DNA of 64,000 nt from positions 1 to 64,000 of the forward strand of contig JAXHMK010000022.1 of NCBI GenBank assembly GCA_034521495.1, in the 5' to 3' direction. This DNA is from Balneolaceae bacterium (GTDB lineage Bacteria; Bacteroidota; Rhodothermia; Balneolales; Balneolaceae). Below, piece by piece: positions 9,484 to 18,202 of the stretch (its first letter is position 1; every line of letters begins with the position of its first letter). A program made the position numbers and the translations under genes. Under the pieces are notes generated by a model. It made no database searches. It saw nothing but the letters and a program-made list of their open reading frames with translations, and was not told the origin of the DNA.

Positions 9484-9900
9484 TTAATTAGATGACTCAA
9501 CCAAACCGCTTTCAAGATCGAATGATTTTCCATGTACGTTTTGTTCGAGAATTTTTTGAGGTTCATTCTTCTCATCTACAATAACCACAGTCGGTTTGTG
9601 ATTTTTTGCTTCCTCAGGCTCCATCTGTGCAAATGAAATTACAATAATTCGGTCATTTACTTGTGTCAGGCGTGCGGCTGCACCGTTCATGCAGCAAATT
9701 CGGCTGCCTCTCTCGCCGGGAATCGTGTACGTTTCCAACCTGGAACCATTCGTGATATTAACCACTGAGACCTTTTCGTATGGAAGAATGTTTGCCATAT
9801 CCAACAGATCTTCATCAATCGTGATGCTGCCCTCGTACATGAGGTTGGCCTCAGTGACCTTCATCTGGTGTAATTTGGATTTAAACATCGAAAGTTTCAT
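9484..9900 (-). CDS. panD: aspartate 1-decarboxylase proenzyme
   Basis: Makes beta-alanine from L-aspartate for pantothenate/CoA synthesis. It is a pyruvoyl enzyme activated by self-cleavage between Gly and Ser in YEGSITID (residues 23-30; Gly25-Ser26). [22 protein letters not shown] matches the family, and so does a later segment ending in the VISFAQM strand. The 138 residues compare with 126 in E. coli; the extra C-terminal part ([16 protein letters not shown]) is hydrophilic. It follows panC by 11 bases, giving both branches of pantothenate synthesis in one transcript. Confidence 0.95.
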   Translation of the reverse strand: MKLSMFKSKLHQMKVTEANLMYEGSITIDEDLLDMANILPYEKVSVVNITNGSRLETYTIPGERGSRICCMNGAAARLTQVNDRIIVISFAQMEPEEAKNHKPTVVIVDEKNEPQKILEQNVHGKSFDLESGLVESSN

Positions 9901-9911
9901 ATCAAAAAATC

Positions 9912-10760
9912 TTAAAATTCAAGCAGAATGTTATCTATCAGCCGGGTATCTCCTATCCATACGGCACCGGCTATGATGTATTGTTCATTTTTTGTTAACG
10001 TTTCTGCCGGAGTCAACGTTTTTTTATCAAAGACATTAAGATAATCAATTTCTAAACCTTTTGCTTCCAGTTCACTCTTCTGGTGTTCCAGTAAAAGCTT
10101 TGGAGTGCTCACTCCTTCAGCAATCTGCTTTTCGATATATTGAAGACTTCGGTATAAACTCGGAGCTTTTTGTCGTTCCTCTTTGCTCAGGTAGGCATTT
10201 CTGCTGCTTAATGCCAGGCCGTCATTAGCCCGAATAATCGGGCCCATTACCAGTTTAACCCCGTGATTAAATTCCGTAACCATCTGCTGAAGAATAATAA
10301 ACTGTTGAATATCCTTCTGCCCGAATACAGCAAAATCCGGCTCAATGATATTGAACAACTTATTGACAACCAACAGTATTCCTTCAAAAAAACCGGGTCG
10401 AGATCCGCCGTCGATATACTTGTTCAATTCATCTATCTCAATTCTGAGGTACTGTGTATCGCCGTACATAACCTGATCCGTAGGTGTAAATACCGCTGAG
10501 ACCCCCAGTTCCTGGCACTTTTTTAAATCAGTATCCAGTTCGCGCGGGTATTCCTCAAAATCTTCATCCGGTCCGAACTGTTCGGGATTCACATAGATAG
10601 ATACAATCACTTCATCTGCTTTTTCCTGGGCCAGCTTCATCAGGGAAAGGTGACCCTCGTGAAGGGAACCCATAGTGGGCACAAATCCAATTGTTTTTCC
10701 ATCTGTCTTTCTTTCTTTGATGAATGATCTTATTGAATCAATTTCTGAGAATACGTCCAT
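9912..10760 (-). CDS. panC: pantoate--beta-alanine ligase
   Basis: ATP-dependent joining of pantoate and beta-alanine to pantothenate, in the cytosol. Length 282 is standard. The nucleotidyltransferase HIGH-type motif is in [17 protein letters not shown] (about residues 29-45), with FGQKDIQQF near 146-154 and the second ATP motif in [11 protein letters not shown] near 182. It sits between the PQQ dehydrogenase and panD in a compact minus-strand operon. Confidence 0.96.
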   Translation of the reverse strand: MDVFSEIDSIRSFIKERKTDGKTIGFVPTMGSLHEGHLSLMKLAQEKADEVIVSIYVNPEQFGPDEDFEEYPRELDTDLKKCQELGVSAVFTPTDQVMYGDTQYLRIEIDELNKYIDGGSRPGFFEGILLVVNKLFNIIEPDFAVFGQKDIQQFIILQQMVTEFNHGVKLVMGPIIRANDGLALSSRNAYLSKEERQKAPSLYRSLQYIEKQIAEGVSTPKLLLEHQKSELEAKGLEIDYLNVFDKKTLTPAETLTKNEQYIIAGAVWIGDTRLIDNILLEF

Positions 10761-10797
10761 AAACTTTTCTTATTTCTGCGGAAATCTATTATAAAAC

Positions 10798-13059
10798 CTA
10801 TGAATTTGGAAGGGTAAAAGCGATGTAGTAATCTCCTGATTTGGTTCCCAGTTTTCCTCCTCCGCAGGCAATCACCACGTACTGTTTGCCATCTACAGAA
10901 TAGACACTGGGTGTGGCATAACCCGCAACCGGTAGTTTGTATTCCCATAAAAGTTCGCCGGTTTCTTTATCAAACGCACGAATTTTTTCATCAAGCGTAG
11001 CTGCAATAAATAGCACGCCGCCTGCTGTTACAACCGGGCCTCCATAATTTTCAGTTCCCGTGGTTGGTATTCCCTCCTCAGCCAATTTCGGATATTCACC
11101 AAAGGGAATTTTCCACATATATTCACCCGTATTCAAATTGATGGCATTCAGAGTACCCCAGGGAGGGCTGCTGGCCGGATATCCCTCAGGTGTTCGAAAT
11201 TTATTGTAACCGGTCATTACGTATGGAGATGATTCTGATTCGCTTGTTAACTCCTGTTTGTCTGAGCTGCTCAAATCCACATCAAAATGAGTTTCGTTGA
11301 GTAGAAAGTTGACAACCGATTGTTTTCTTTCCTCCGAGAGGTGATTAAATCCGGGCATCATCCGCCGGCCGGTGTTAATCAGTTCAAGTATTTCTTCCGG
11401 GCTGTAGAGATCTTCGACACCGATCAGGGTTGGATTATTTCCCGTTCCTTCCCGGTCAGGCCCGTGGCATGCAATGCAGTAACTCATATAGGTACTCTCG
11501 CCAAAAGCGATGGAACTTTCGGCTGAACCGGGCGCTTGGGCTTCTGCCGGAACCATCGTGAGGGTCCACGGAACTTCATTACTGTTTACATATAGAATAC
11601 CGGTTTCAGGGTCGAACGCACTTCCGCCCCATTCAGCCCCGCCGTCATACCCGGGAACCATCAGGGTTCCTTCAAGTGAGGGCGGCTCATACATGTGGGC
11701 TCTTTTAAGAGTTTGTAGTTGATTTTTCAGATCCTCTTGGATTTCTTCAGAGACGTAAGGATTTATGGCCGAATCTGGCAGATGCTGCCGGGTAATTGGT
11801 TCAGGAATGGTTGGCCTTGGCTGAGTGGGCCAGACTTCTTCGCCTTCCAGGTTCGTTTCTGCGGGAACAGGAACTTCTTCGATGGGAAAAAGCGGCTCTC
11901 CGGTTTCACGATCAAAAAGGAAGATATATCCTGTTTTTGTGGTTTGAGATACGGCATCAATCTCTTCGCCATTATGAGTGACGGTAACCAGGTTGGGCGC
12001 AGATGGCAGATCACGATCCCATAAATCGTGATGTACGGTTTGATAATGCCAAATTCGTTCACCTGTAGCTGCATCCAGCGCCAGTAGTGAGTTGGCAAAC
12101 AGGTTCGAGCCCTTTCGGTTTCCTCCGTAGAAATCCGGGGAAGCAGAGCCGGTGGGAATGTAAACAATTCCTCGTTCCTCATCTAAAGCCATACCCGCCC
12201 AGCTATTAGCGCCACCTATTTTTTTCCAAGCATCGGGATCTTCCCAGGTATCGTAACCAAACTCCCCGGGATGCGGAATCGTGTGAAATGTCCACTCCAG
12301 TTCGCCAGTTCGAATGTTAAAGGCGCGAATATCACCGGGAGCTGCATCGTCTCCTTCTGATACGCGTGAGCCTATGATGATCAGATCCTCATAAACAATT
12401 CCCGGTGAGGTGGTTACCACGTAAAGATCTTCAGCCCGTCCCTGGAATCCGGCTTTCAGGCTGGCTTTTCCATTCTCACCAAATGATTTTACCCGTTCGC
12501 CATTGGCAGCATTCAGTGCATAAAGATCGGGACCGGCTGTAAAAAGAATGCGTTTATCGTTGCCACTCTCCCAAAAAGAAACACCACGGTTCACATTCAG
12601 CCAGGTTTGAATTTCAAGCGTATCTGGAAAGGGATTGAAGCGCCACTGTTGTTCCCCGGTTGAAGCATCCAGTGCAACAACATTCAATCGGGGAGTGGTG
12701 GAGTAGAGAGTTCCGTCGATAATGAGCGGATTGGCCTGGATTTGAGAATTTGCAACCGTATCTGCATCACCGCTGCGATAGGCCCAGGCAACTTCAAGCT
12801 GACTCACATTTTCGCGGTTAATCTGATCGAGCCGGGAATACTGACTGCTGTATTTATCACCCAGAGAAACTTTCCAGTCTTCTGAAGCACCGATTTCGTC
12901 GAATTCTGAGCTGCACGAAATTAACAAAAATGAGAAGACAAGCAGAACCAGAAAACTTAGTTGAGATGGCGCAAGCGTCCTCGCTTGTGCCACAGCGTCA
13001 TCACCGGCACAAGCGGGACGCTTGCGCCATTCCTTGTTATGTTTCGTAATTAAGGCCAT
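10798..13059 (-). CDS. PQQ-dependent dehydrogenase with internal cytochrome c domain, lipoprotein
   Basis: Quinoprotein alcohol/sugar dehydrogenase of the eight-bladed propeller family, 753 residues. Propeller W-motifs (ALDASTGEQQWRF, AFDKETGELLWEY) bracket an inserted cytochrome c with haem motif CIACH (528-532) and probable axial Met in RRMMPGFNHL. HHDLWDRDLPSAP is the usual active-site region. The lipobox LLISC (Cys49) anchors it in the envelope. Oddity: residues about 11-31, just before the signal-peptide core, are encoded by a 63-bp REP palindrome (12967-13029) that keeps the frame. ATG 13059 is the only upstream ATG giving the signal peptide. It lies 12 bases after the E2 gene. The substrate is not predictable. 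Confidence 0.9.
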   Translation of the reverse strand: MALITKHNKEWRKRPACAGDDAVAQARTLAPSQLSFLVLLVFSFLLISCSSEFDEIGASEDWKVSLGDKYSSQYSRLDQINRENVSQLEVAWAYRSGDADTVANSQIQANPLIIDGTLYSTTPRLNVVALDASTGEQQWRFNPFPDTLEIQTWLNVNRGVSFWESGNDKRILFTAGPDLYALNAANGERVKSFGENGKASLKAGFQGRAEDLYVVTTSPGIVYEDLIIIGSRVSEGDDAAPGDIRAFNIRTGELEWTFHTIPHPGEFGYDTWEDPDAWKKIGGANSWAGMALDEERGIVYIPTGSASPDFYGGNRKGSNLFANSLLALDAATGERIWHYQTVHHDLWDRDLPSAPNLVTVTHNGEEIDAVSQTTKTGYIFLFDRETGEPLFPIEEVPVPAETNLEGEEVWPTQPRPTIPEPITRQHLPDSAINPYVSEEIQEDLKNQLQTLKRAHMYEPPSLEGTLMVPGYDGGAEWGGSAFDPETGILYVNSNEVPWTLTMVPAEAQAPGSAESSIAFGESTYMSYCIACHGPDREGTGNNPTLIGVEDLYSPEEILELINTGRRMMPGFNHLSEERKQSVVNFLLNETHFDVDLSSSDKQELTSESESSPYVMTGYNKFRTPEGYPASSPPWGTLNAINLNTGEYMWKIPFGEYPKLAEEGIPTTGTENYGGPVVTAGGVLFIAATLDEKIRAFDKETGELLWEYKLPVAGYATPSVYSVDGKQYVVIACGGGKLGTKSGDYYIAFTLPNS
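12967..13029. repeat. double REP palindrome (BIME-like) inside the PQQ dehydrogenase gene
   Basis: Two inverted copies of a REP unit. The left unit is GGCGCAAGCG-TCCT-CGCTTGTGCC, the right is its inverse with one base fewer, and a 14-base spacer lies between. The whole element is 63 bp (21 codons) and has no stop in the coding frame. The left arm matches 25/25 with a single unit at 45566-45590. Similar, more decayed arms lie at 8641-8674. Confidence 0.88.
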
Positions 13060-13071
13060 TAAGAGTAGTAT

Positions 13072-14874
13072 TTAAATAGCCCGGTCGGTATCGAAGTTTT
13101 CGAGCAGATCTTTTACCCGGCTCATAAATGCACCGCCGTGGGCTCCGTCAATAATTCGGTGGTCGTAACTCATGGAGAGATACATCTTGTGGCGGATGGC
13201 AATTACATCTCCCTGGTCGGTTTCGAGAACCACGGGTCGTTTCTCAATCACACCGGTTCCTAAAATAGCAACTTGTGGCTGATTGATAATGGGGGTTCCC
13301 ATCAGGTTGCCAACACTTCCATAATTTGTGAGTGTAATGGTTCCGCCTACGAGATCATCAGGATTCAGATCTCTGTTTCGTGCTTTATTGGCAAGATCGT
13401 GAACGGACTTTGCAATACCGGCCAGGTTTTTGTTTTGAGCCTGTTTTATCACAGGAACAATCAAACCGCCTTTGCCGCCTTCGCCCAGTGCAACCGCAAT
13501 CCCAAAGTTGATATCTTTTTTGAGATGTATTTCATCGCCGTCAACCGAACTGTTAATCAGTGGGAACTCACCGATTGCCTGGATAAAAGCTTCAATAAAG
13601 ATCGGAGTGTAGGTGAGTTTTACACCGGTTTGATCGTAAAACTTCTTTTTGTTGGCTTCGCGCCATTTCACAATCTTGCTAACATCAACATCGCTAAAAG
13701 TGGTAACATGGGCCGAGGTTTGCTTGGAACGCACCATGTGATCGGCTATCACTTTGCGCATGCGGTCCATTTTTATAATTTCAACATTCTCTTGTGGTCG
13801 ATGCACATCCAATTCTCCGGCCGAAATTTTTCCTTTCTCCCCGGCTTTTTCGGCTGCTTTAGCAATTTTTTCTTTTCCTTTTGCGGCAGAGGGTGATTCA
13901 ATCTTACCGGCTTTTTTATCCTCCACGTAAGCGAGGATATCCTCTTTTGAGACCCGCCCGTCTTTACCACTTCCTTCGATAGATTCAAGCTCTTCCTGGC
14001 TAATGCCTTCCTCACTCGCTATAGATCGTACAAGTGGCGAGTAGAACCTGCCGTCGGATCCTTTTCGCTGTGGTTTCGAAGCAGTGTCTTCAGTCGCTTC
14101 TCCCGACTTTTTAGCCGTACCATTACTGGCGGATGCTTTTTTAGATCTTTTCGCATCTTCGCTTTCATCTTTCTTCGCTGATGATTTTGAAGCACCCGAT
14201 GGTTTGCCGGTGGTAATGATTGCAATCGTTTGCCCGACTTCAACGGTATCGCCCTCTTCAACTAAAATTTCTGCAAGATATCCTTCTGAGGGAGATGGAA
14301 CTTCGGTATCCACTTTGTCGGTGGCAATCTCCAGGAGAGTTTCATCCACTTCTACTTTATCGCCCACTGCTTTGGCCCATTCAATAACAGTACCTTCCAT
14401 CACAGATTCTCCCATCTGCGGCATCTCTACTTCAATACGTTCTCCTTCATCTTCGCCGTTGGAAGAATCTTCTGTATCCTCGGGCTCTTCTGATGACTTC
14501 TTCTCTTCTGTTTCGTTTGATTCTTCTGCGGTTTCTTCTTTCTCCTCTGCTGCTTCATCACTTTCTTCAGTCTCATCACTATCCGCAGTCTCATCATCTG
14601 AGGCAGAATCATCACTGCTATCAAAAGGCTCTCCCTCTGTATCAATGACGGCAATGGCCTGGCCCACCTCTACGGTCTCATCTTCTTCAACTAAAATTTC
14701 TACCAATACACCGGCTTCAGGCGAAGGGACTTCGGTATCCACTTTGTCGGTGGCAATTTCCAGGAGAGTTTCATCTACCTCAACTGCATCTCCCACCTTT
14801 TTTTTCCATTCAATAACGGTTCCCTCCATTACAGACTCGCCCATTTGGGGCATCTCAACTTCAACCTTTGCCAT
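13072..14874 (-). CDS. 2-oxo acid dehydrogenase E2 (dihydrolipoyl acyltransferase) with two lipoyl domains
   Basis: Core acyltransferase of a 2-oxo acid dehydrogenase complex, 600 residues. Two nearly identical lipoyl domains (about 1-78 and 146-222) have lipoylated lysines in ATDKVDTE at K44 and K187. They are joined by very acidic Ser/Glu linkers (about 82-145). An E3/E1-binding domain follows (about 278-318, GRVSKEDILAYVE), then the CoA-dependent acyltransferase with catalytic His in SYDHRIIDG near residue 572. Whether the substrate is pyruvate, 2-oxoglutarate or branched-chain acids cannot be settled; the PQMGESVMEG and AIRHKMYLS signatures are common in branched-chain/succinyl types. E1 and E3 genes are not in the window. 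First gene of the minus-strand operon ending in panD. Confidence 0.9.
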   Translation of the reverse strand: MAKVEVEMPQMGESVMEGTVIEWKKKVGDAVEVDETLLEIATDKVDTEVPSPEAGVLVEILVEEDETVEVGQAIAVIDTEGEPFDSSDDSASDDETADSDETEESDEAAEEKEETAEESNETEEKKSSEEPEDTEDSSNGEDEGERIEVEMPQMGESVMEGTVIEWAKAVGDKVEVDETLLEIATDKVDTEVPSPSEGYLAEILVEEGDTVEVGQTIAIITTGKPSGASKSSAKKDESEDAKRSKKASASNGTAKKSGEATEDTASKPQRKGSDGRFYSPLVRSIASEEGISQEELESIEGSGKDGRVSKEDILAYVEDKKAGKIESPSAAKGKEKIAKAAEKAGEKGKISAGELDVHRPQENVEIIKMDRMRKVIADHMVRSKQTSAHVTTFSDVDVSKIVKWREANKKKFYDQTGVKLTYTPIFIEAFIQAIGEFPLINSSVDGDEIHLKKDINFGIAVALGEGGKGGLIVPVIKQAQNKNLAGIAKSVHDLANKARNRDLNPDDLVGGTITLTNYGSVGNLMGTPIINQPQVAILGTGVIEKRPVVLETDQGDVIAIRHKMYLSMSYDHRIIDGAHGGAFMSRVKDLLENFDTDRAI

Positions 14875-15101
14875 GTTCAGACCACTTTATTTTTTAATGT
14901 TACGAGCAATTTTTGTCGCAAAAATAGTACCTGTTAAGATCAGAATAATCGATATCAGATCAAAATGGAGGTGCTGCACAAAACGTCATTTAACATTCTG
15001 GAATGTTTTTACTTTGTGCTATTTGCAATTACCGGTTTTTGGTTTGAGTTTTGATTTCAAAACCATATTATCTGAAAAACTTTTCAACAAATATAATTCC
15101 A

Positions 15102-15461
15102 ATGCGTGCCTTTATAGCAATTCTGTTTTTCTCCTGGTTATTGACGCTCTTTCTGCCGTGGTGGGGAATTATTATTCCGGGTTTAATATTTGGTGCCTGG
15201 TTATTACAGGGTGGACTTCAAGCTTTTTTGACAGGATTTTTAGCGTGCGGACTCGCCTGGTTCTTGCAGGCGCTCTACATTGATCTTGCCAACGAATCGA
15301 TTCTGTCAACCCGAATTGCCGAGATGATGGGAGTTGGCTCTCACTGGATTATATTGCTTGCCACATTTTCTGTTGCAGCACTCACAGGCGGCATTGCAAC
15401 ATTGTCCGGCTATCTTGTAAAAGCAGTATTAAAGCCTGAAAAAGAGATCACCACAACTTAG
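15102..15461 (+). CDS. hypothetical four-helix membrane protein, 119 aa
   Basis: Not recognised by family. ATG 15102 is chosen because it opens directly into a hydrophobic helix (MRAFIAILFFSWLLTLFLPWWG); an in-frame GTG/ATG extension to 15051 would add 17 polar residues. Four hydrophobic stretches (about 3-16, 20-35, 38-52, 81-105) and a short basic tail. It is transcribed divergently from the E2 gene. The pattern resembles small uncharacterised integral membrane proteins of Bacteroidota. Confidence 0.7.
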   Translation: MRAFIAILFFSWLLTLFLPWWGIIIPGLIFGAWLLQGGLQAFLTGFLACGLAWFLQALYIDLANESILSTRIAEMMGVGSHWIILLATFSVAALTGGIATLSGYLVKAVLKPEKEITTT

Positions 15462-15851
15462 CCCGGATTATGCACCAAGAAAATTTGGTTGTGCACAAGG
15501 CGAAGAGGAAATGGTGACGGAAGGGTACCTGAGTACCCTGAGTAAAGCATTTCAACTTCAACGCAGTGCACGGGCAAATTTCGTAGCCATTTGCCACAAC
15601 ACTCAAAATTGAGCTACCATCATTTCCCGATACATATAATAATATCAGTGTCTTAACTTATATTTTATACATTTTCGTGAATAATTCGGGTTAGTGTCTT
15701 GTCAACGCTGGAATGACAGATCATCATAGACTTCCGAAGTCTCCCGAACCGTTGCTAAAGTTAACTCCTCGTTACAATAAAGGAAGGATTAATCTTGTTC
15801 TGAAAGACTTCGGAAGTCTCATCTACATGACACGTTATTGTTGACACAACA
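15462..15851. other. 390-bp gene-free region with inverted repeats
   Basis: No gene seen. It contains the hairpin GGGTAC-CTGA-GTACCC (15523-15538). It also holds an inverted pair of a 15-mer, AGACTTCCGAAGTCT at 15728-15742 and AGACTTCGGAAGTCT at 15805-15819. Each 15-mer is itself palindromic around its central base, so the stretch 15728-15819 can fold as one long stem or two short ones. The fragment GTGCACGGGCAAATTTCG near 15572 has a relative at about 33.95 kb. Confidence 0.6.
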
Positions 15852-16769
15852 TTAGCTTCTATCTGCAGGGATCAGGAGAACAGGAATTTTACTGAAACGC
15901 GTAACCTGGCTGCTGACTCCTCCAAGGAAAAAATCATGGACATATCCTTTACCCTGGCTTCCCATTACCGCTAAGGTAACTCCCCTCTCTTCAATAGCTT
16001 GAATAATCTCTTTGCCGGGCGTTCCGAATGTGATAATGATATCTGCATCTTCACGCGTATGGTCAGATAATGAGTTTCGCATCTCTTCCAGGTTCTCCTC
16101 ATTCATCTTCATCAGTTCATCATGGCTGACAGGATCTTTTAGTGCAATTGCATGATGGCCCTGCACATGAATCAGCGAAACCTTTCCAACCTTTCCATCG
16201 GATTCCAGATGCCGAACAACCTCAAATGCACGGTCGGCCGTATCAGAAAAGTCGGTTGCGTGCAGAACGTGATTGAGTATATTTTTAAATGAATGATTTA
16301 CAACCAAATGCCGAACGCTTTTTTCCTCATCCGTATACTCCATACCCATATTAATAAGTAAAACGGGAAGGTGTGAGCGTTGTAAAACCTCAGTAGCGGT
16401 ACTTCCCAATAACATCTCCTGGACCATGCTTTGTCCGCGGTTTCCTATCAAAATGAAATCGGCATCTTTTTCATCGGCTGTTTTCATGATCTCAGTTGGC
16501 GGGTAGGCATAAGAACCGGCCTTGATCTCAACATCAACGGTAAGGTCGTGCTTTTCTACAGTTTTTTTGTATTTCTCCAGCTTCTCTTCGTAGGGAGTCA
16601 GGTCCGGTTCTACTTCCCCTTCATCATCGGTGTATGCTACCGATACAACTGTAATCAGGGTTACCTTTTTCAACCCCATCTCTTTAAGGTGCGGTAATTG
16701 ATCTAATATAATGTCACTGGCTTGCGAGTGATCTAACGCAACAACGGCGTGAGTAAATAAAGTTTTCAT
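15852..16769 (-). CDS. tandem universal stress protein (UspA family)
   Basis: Two UspA domains in one 305-residue chain. Each carries the ATP-binding signature G-2x-G-9x-G-(S/T): GNRGQSMVQEMLLGST (about 108-123) in the first, and GSQGKGYVHDFFLGGVSS (about 270-287) in the second. Both domains end in the PVLLI strand. A nucleotide-binding stress-resistance role is known for the family; the exact function is unknown. It is monocistronic, with the 108-bp repeat copy lying just upstream of the start. Confidence 0.92.
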   Translation of the reverse strand: MKTLFTHAVVALDHSQASDIILDQLPHLKEMGLKKVTLITVVSVAYTDDEGEVEPDLTPYEEKLEKYKKTVEKHDLTVDVEIKAGSYAYPPTEIMKTADEKDADFILIGNRGQSMVQEMLLGSTATEVLQRSHLPVLLINMGMEYTDEEKSVRHLVVNHSFKNILNHVLHATDFSDTADRAFEVVRHLESDGKVGKVSLIHVQGHHAIALKDPVSHDELMKMNEENLEEMRNSLSDHTREDADIIITFGTPGKEIIQAIEERGVTLAVMGSQGKGYVHDFFLGGVSSQVTRFSKIPVLLIPADRS

Positions 16770-16800
16770 TGAATATTCCCTGTTTGTTAGCTCTTTTTAT

Positions 16801-16908
16801 GGAGGCTTTGAAATACCCATCTGTCGGTTGTTTTTACCGGCTGATGGGTGTCTCCAACCCGTCAGCCCGCACATACAGCGTGCAGACGGGCAGTAATGCA
16901 AAGCCCTC
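16801..16908 (+). repeat. 108-bp MITE-like repeat, copy 1
   Basis: Bounded by short inverted ends, GGAGGCTTTG at 16801 and GCAAAGCCCTC at 16898-16908. Inside are two hairpins (CATCTGTCGG/CCGGCTGATG; GCCCG/CGGGC). An inverted, almost identical copy lies at 24947-25054 with about two mismatches over 108 bp. No ORF is credible. Confidence 0.85.
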
Positions 16909-17089
16909 TTTATGTAAAATAAGAAAGAAAAATGTGATTCTTCTATTTTTGCTTCATCAACCGTGATTTATAACAGTTGTTTTAACGACACTAAAATCAT
17001 GCATGGTTTCGAATTCTATTTTCTCGTCCGAATCCGCTCTTCTTTATATAGCCTTGGGAAACATTCATTTATTGTAAGTGTTTAGCGTC

Positions 17090-17230
17090 CTGGCAGAGTG
17101 CGATAGCTCCTGCCAGAGTCGCGTGGATCGGTTTTTGAGGGGAATACCTTATCCCATCCCGAGGCCTCGGGAACAGGAACCGAAAAGCACGGTGCTCTGT
17201 CAGGTTGTTTGACTCAAACCGCTAAACAGA
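17090..17230. repeat. degenerate structured repeat (TGGCAGAGTGCGATAG family)
   Basis: Begins TTTAGCGTCCTGGCAGAGTG and ends near AACCGCTAAACAG. A related opening, GTCCTTTCAGAGTGCGATAG, occurs at about 25151. The 21068-21260 stretch shares the layout: TGACAG arms followed by AACCGCTATACAGGTAC. It also holds the palindrome CCCGAGGCCTCGGG at about 17158. Function unknown. Confidence 0.5.
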
Positions 17231-17287
17231 TACCATTTATTTATGAATGTTTTGGAGATTTCTGTTCAATGGAAGTATTACGAAAAA

Positions 17288-17316
17288 AATCCGCACTGTG
17301 TTAGTCAATGCGGATT
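17288..17316 (-). terminator. rho-independent terminator for the 17.4-17.7 kb gene
   Basis: The arms AATCCGCA (17288-17295) and TGCGGATT (17309-17316) form an 8-bp perfect stem. On the minus strand it is followed by seven Ts. It lies about 30 bases after the stop of the minus-strand gene. Confidence 0.85.
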
Positions 17317-17348
17317 AAATTAATTTAGACTATAGGATTAAAAATCAT

Positions 17349-17729
17349 TTAAAAAGAAGATCTGCTTACAGATCTGGATCGTCTCTGAGGATTACCCTGC
17401 TGCTGTTCAGATGGATCTACAACCTGGAGTTGATTTTTGAGATTTGTGGAAAGCTCTTCAACGTCATCTTCAGTCAGCACTTCCGAAATATCCTCCACTC
17501 CCGATTTAATAAGAAGGTTGAATACCATTCTGTTAAACAGCATCTGCTGGGCTGCCGACGTTAACTGCATAAACTGCTGCTGGGGAATTTGTGCACCGGA
17601 GAGTTTAATCTTGTTGATAACGGGCTCAAGCAGTTTCTCAATTTTAGAGTCGAGCTGCTTTTCCAGCTCTTTGGCCTGTTTATTCTCTTTACTGGTTACC
17701 TCTTTACCGGATGGGTCAACTAATTTCAT
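17349..17729 (-). CDS. hypothetical helical protein, 126 aa
   Basis: Not recognised. The start is placed at ATG 17729 (MKLVDPSGKEVTS); an in-frame upstream ATG at 17798 would add 23 residues not typical of a start region. The sequence is helix-rich and charged (KQAKELEKQLDSKIEKLLEPVINK), Gln-rich in the middle (GAQIPQQQFMQLTSAAQQM), with a basic Ser/Arg tail (QRRSRSVSRSSF). The opening 'VDPSGKEV' looks like a small surface domain. A clean terminator follows, which supports a real gene. Confidence 0.6.
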   Translation of the reverse strand: MKLVDPSGKEVTSKENKQAKELEKQLDSKIEKLLEPVINKIKLSGAQIPQQQFMQLTSAAQQMLFNRMVFNLLIKSGVEDISEVLTEDDVEELSTNLKNQLQVVDPSEQQQGNPQRRSRSVSRSSF

Positions 17730-17798
17730 AATTCTGTAAGTATAAGTTTCATTTTGATTTAATTCGGTTACTGCACTAAAAATAAGGCTTCTTGGCAA

Positions 17799-18202
17799 GC
17801 ATTGAAAAAATTGGATTTAGTTGATAATTTTTTAATCTAAAGTGGTTTGATTCCCCTACCTTGGAGTCGGAAAAGACAAAAGTCCCCTTCGACACACTGA
17901 GTCTGTAAGCTCCGCTTTTGGTAAAAAGTCAGCAAAGTTTGATTCCTGTTAGTGGTATGATGGATTAATAGAAGCGGAGCTTTGGGTTGGCGTGAACAGA
18001 TCTATTATTTGTAACCACAGTAATGGGTTACCGGCAAGTTTATTTCCCCATCTTAACCGAAAGAATTTCATCTTTTATTTAAAAATTCTAACGTTAGAAT
18101 GCTTTAATTTAGAAGAATAATTGTCACAGAAGTCTCATATTCACTGATTGTTTAATCACTTACAATCAACAGTTATTCCTGCTTAAAAAAAGAGATTTAA
18201 AT
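17799..18202. other. 404-bp A+T-rich gene-free region with repeat remnants
   Basis: Contains TAATCTAAAGTGGTT (17833-17847), shared exactly with 29353-29367. In both places the similarity continues through '...GTCGGAAAA...AAAGTCCCC'. It also has the inverted pair AAGCTCCGCTT (17907-17917) and AAGCGGAGCTT (17972-17982). The last 100 bases should hold the promoter of the gene at 18203, but no motif is clear. Confidence 0.5.

Noticed and set aside
14084-15283. Long Ser-rich open frame opposite the E2 gene
   Set aside because: It is the antisense of the acidic/lipoyl coding region; its Ser/Thr richness mirrors Glu/Asp codons, and the E2 reading is unambiguous.
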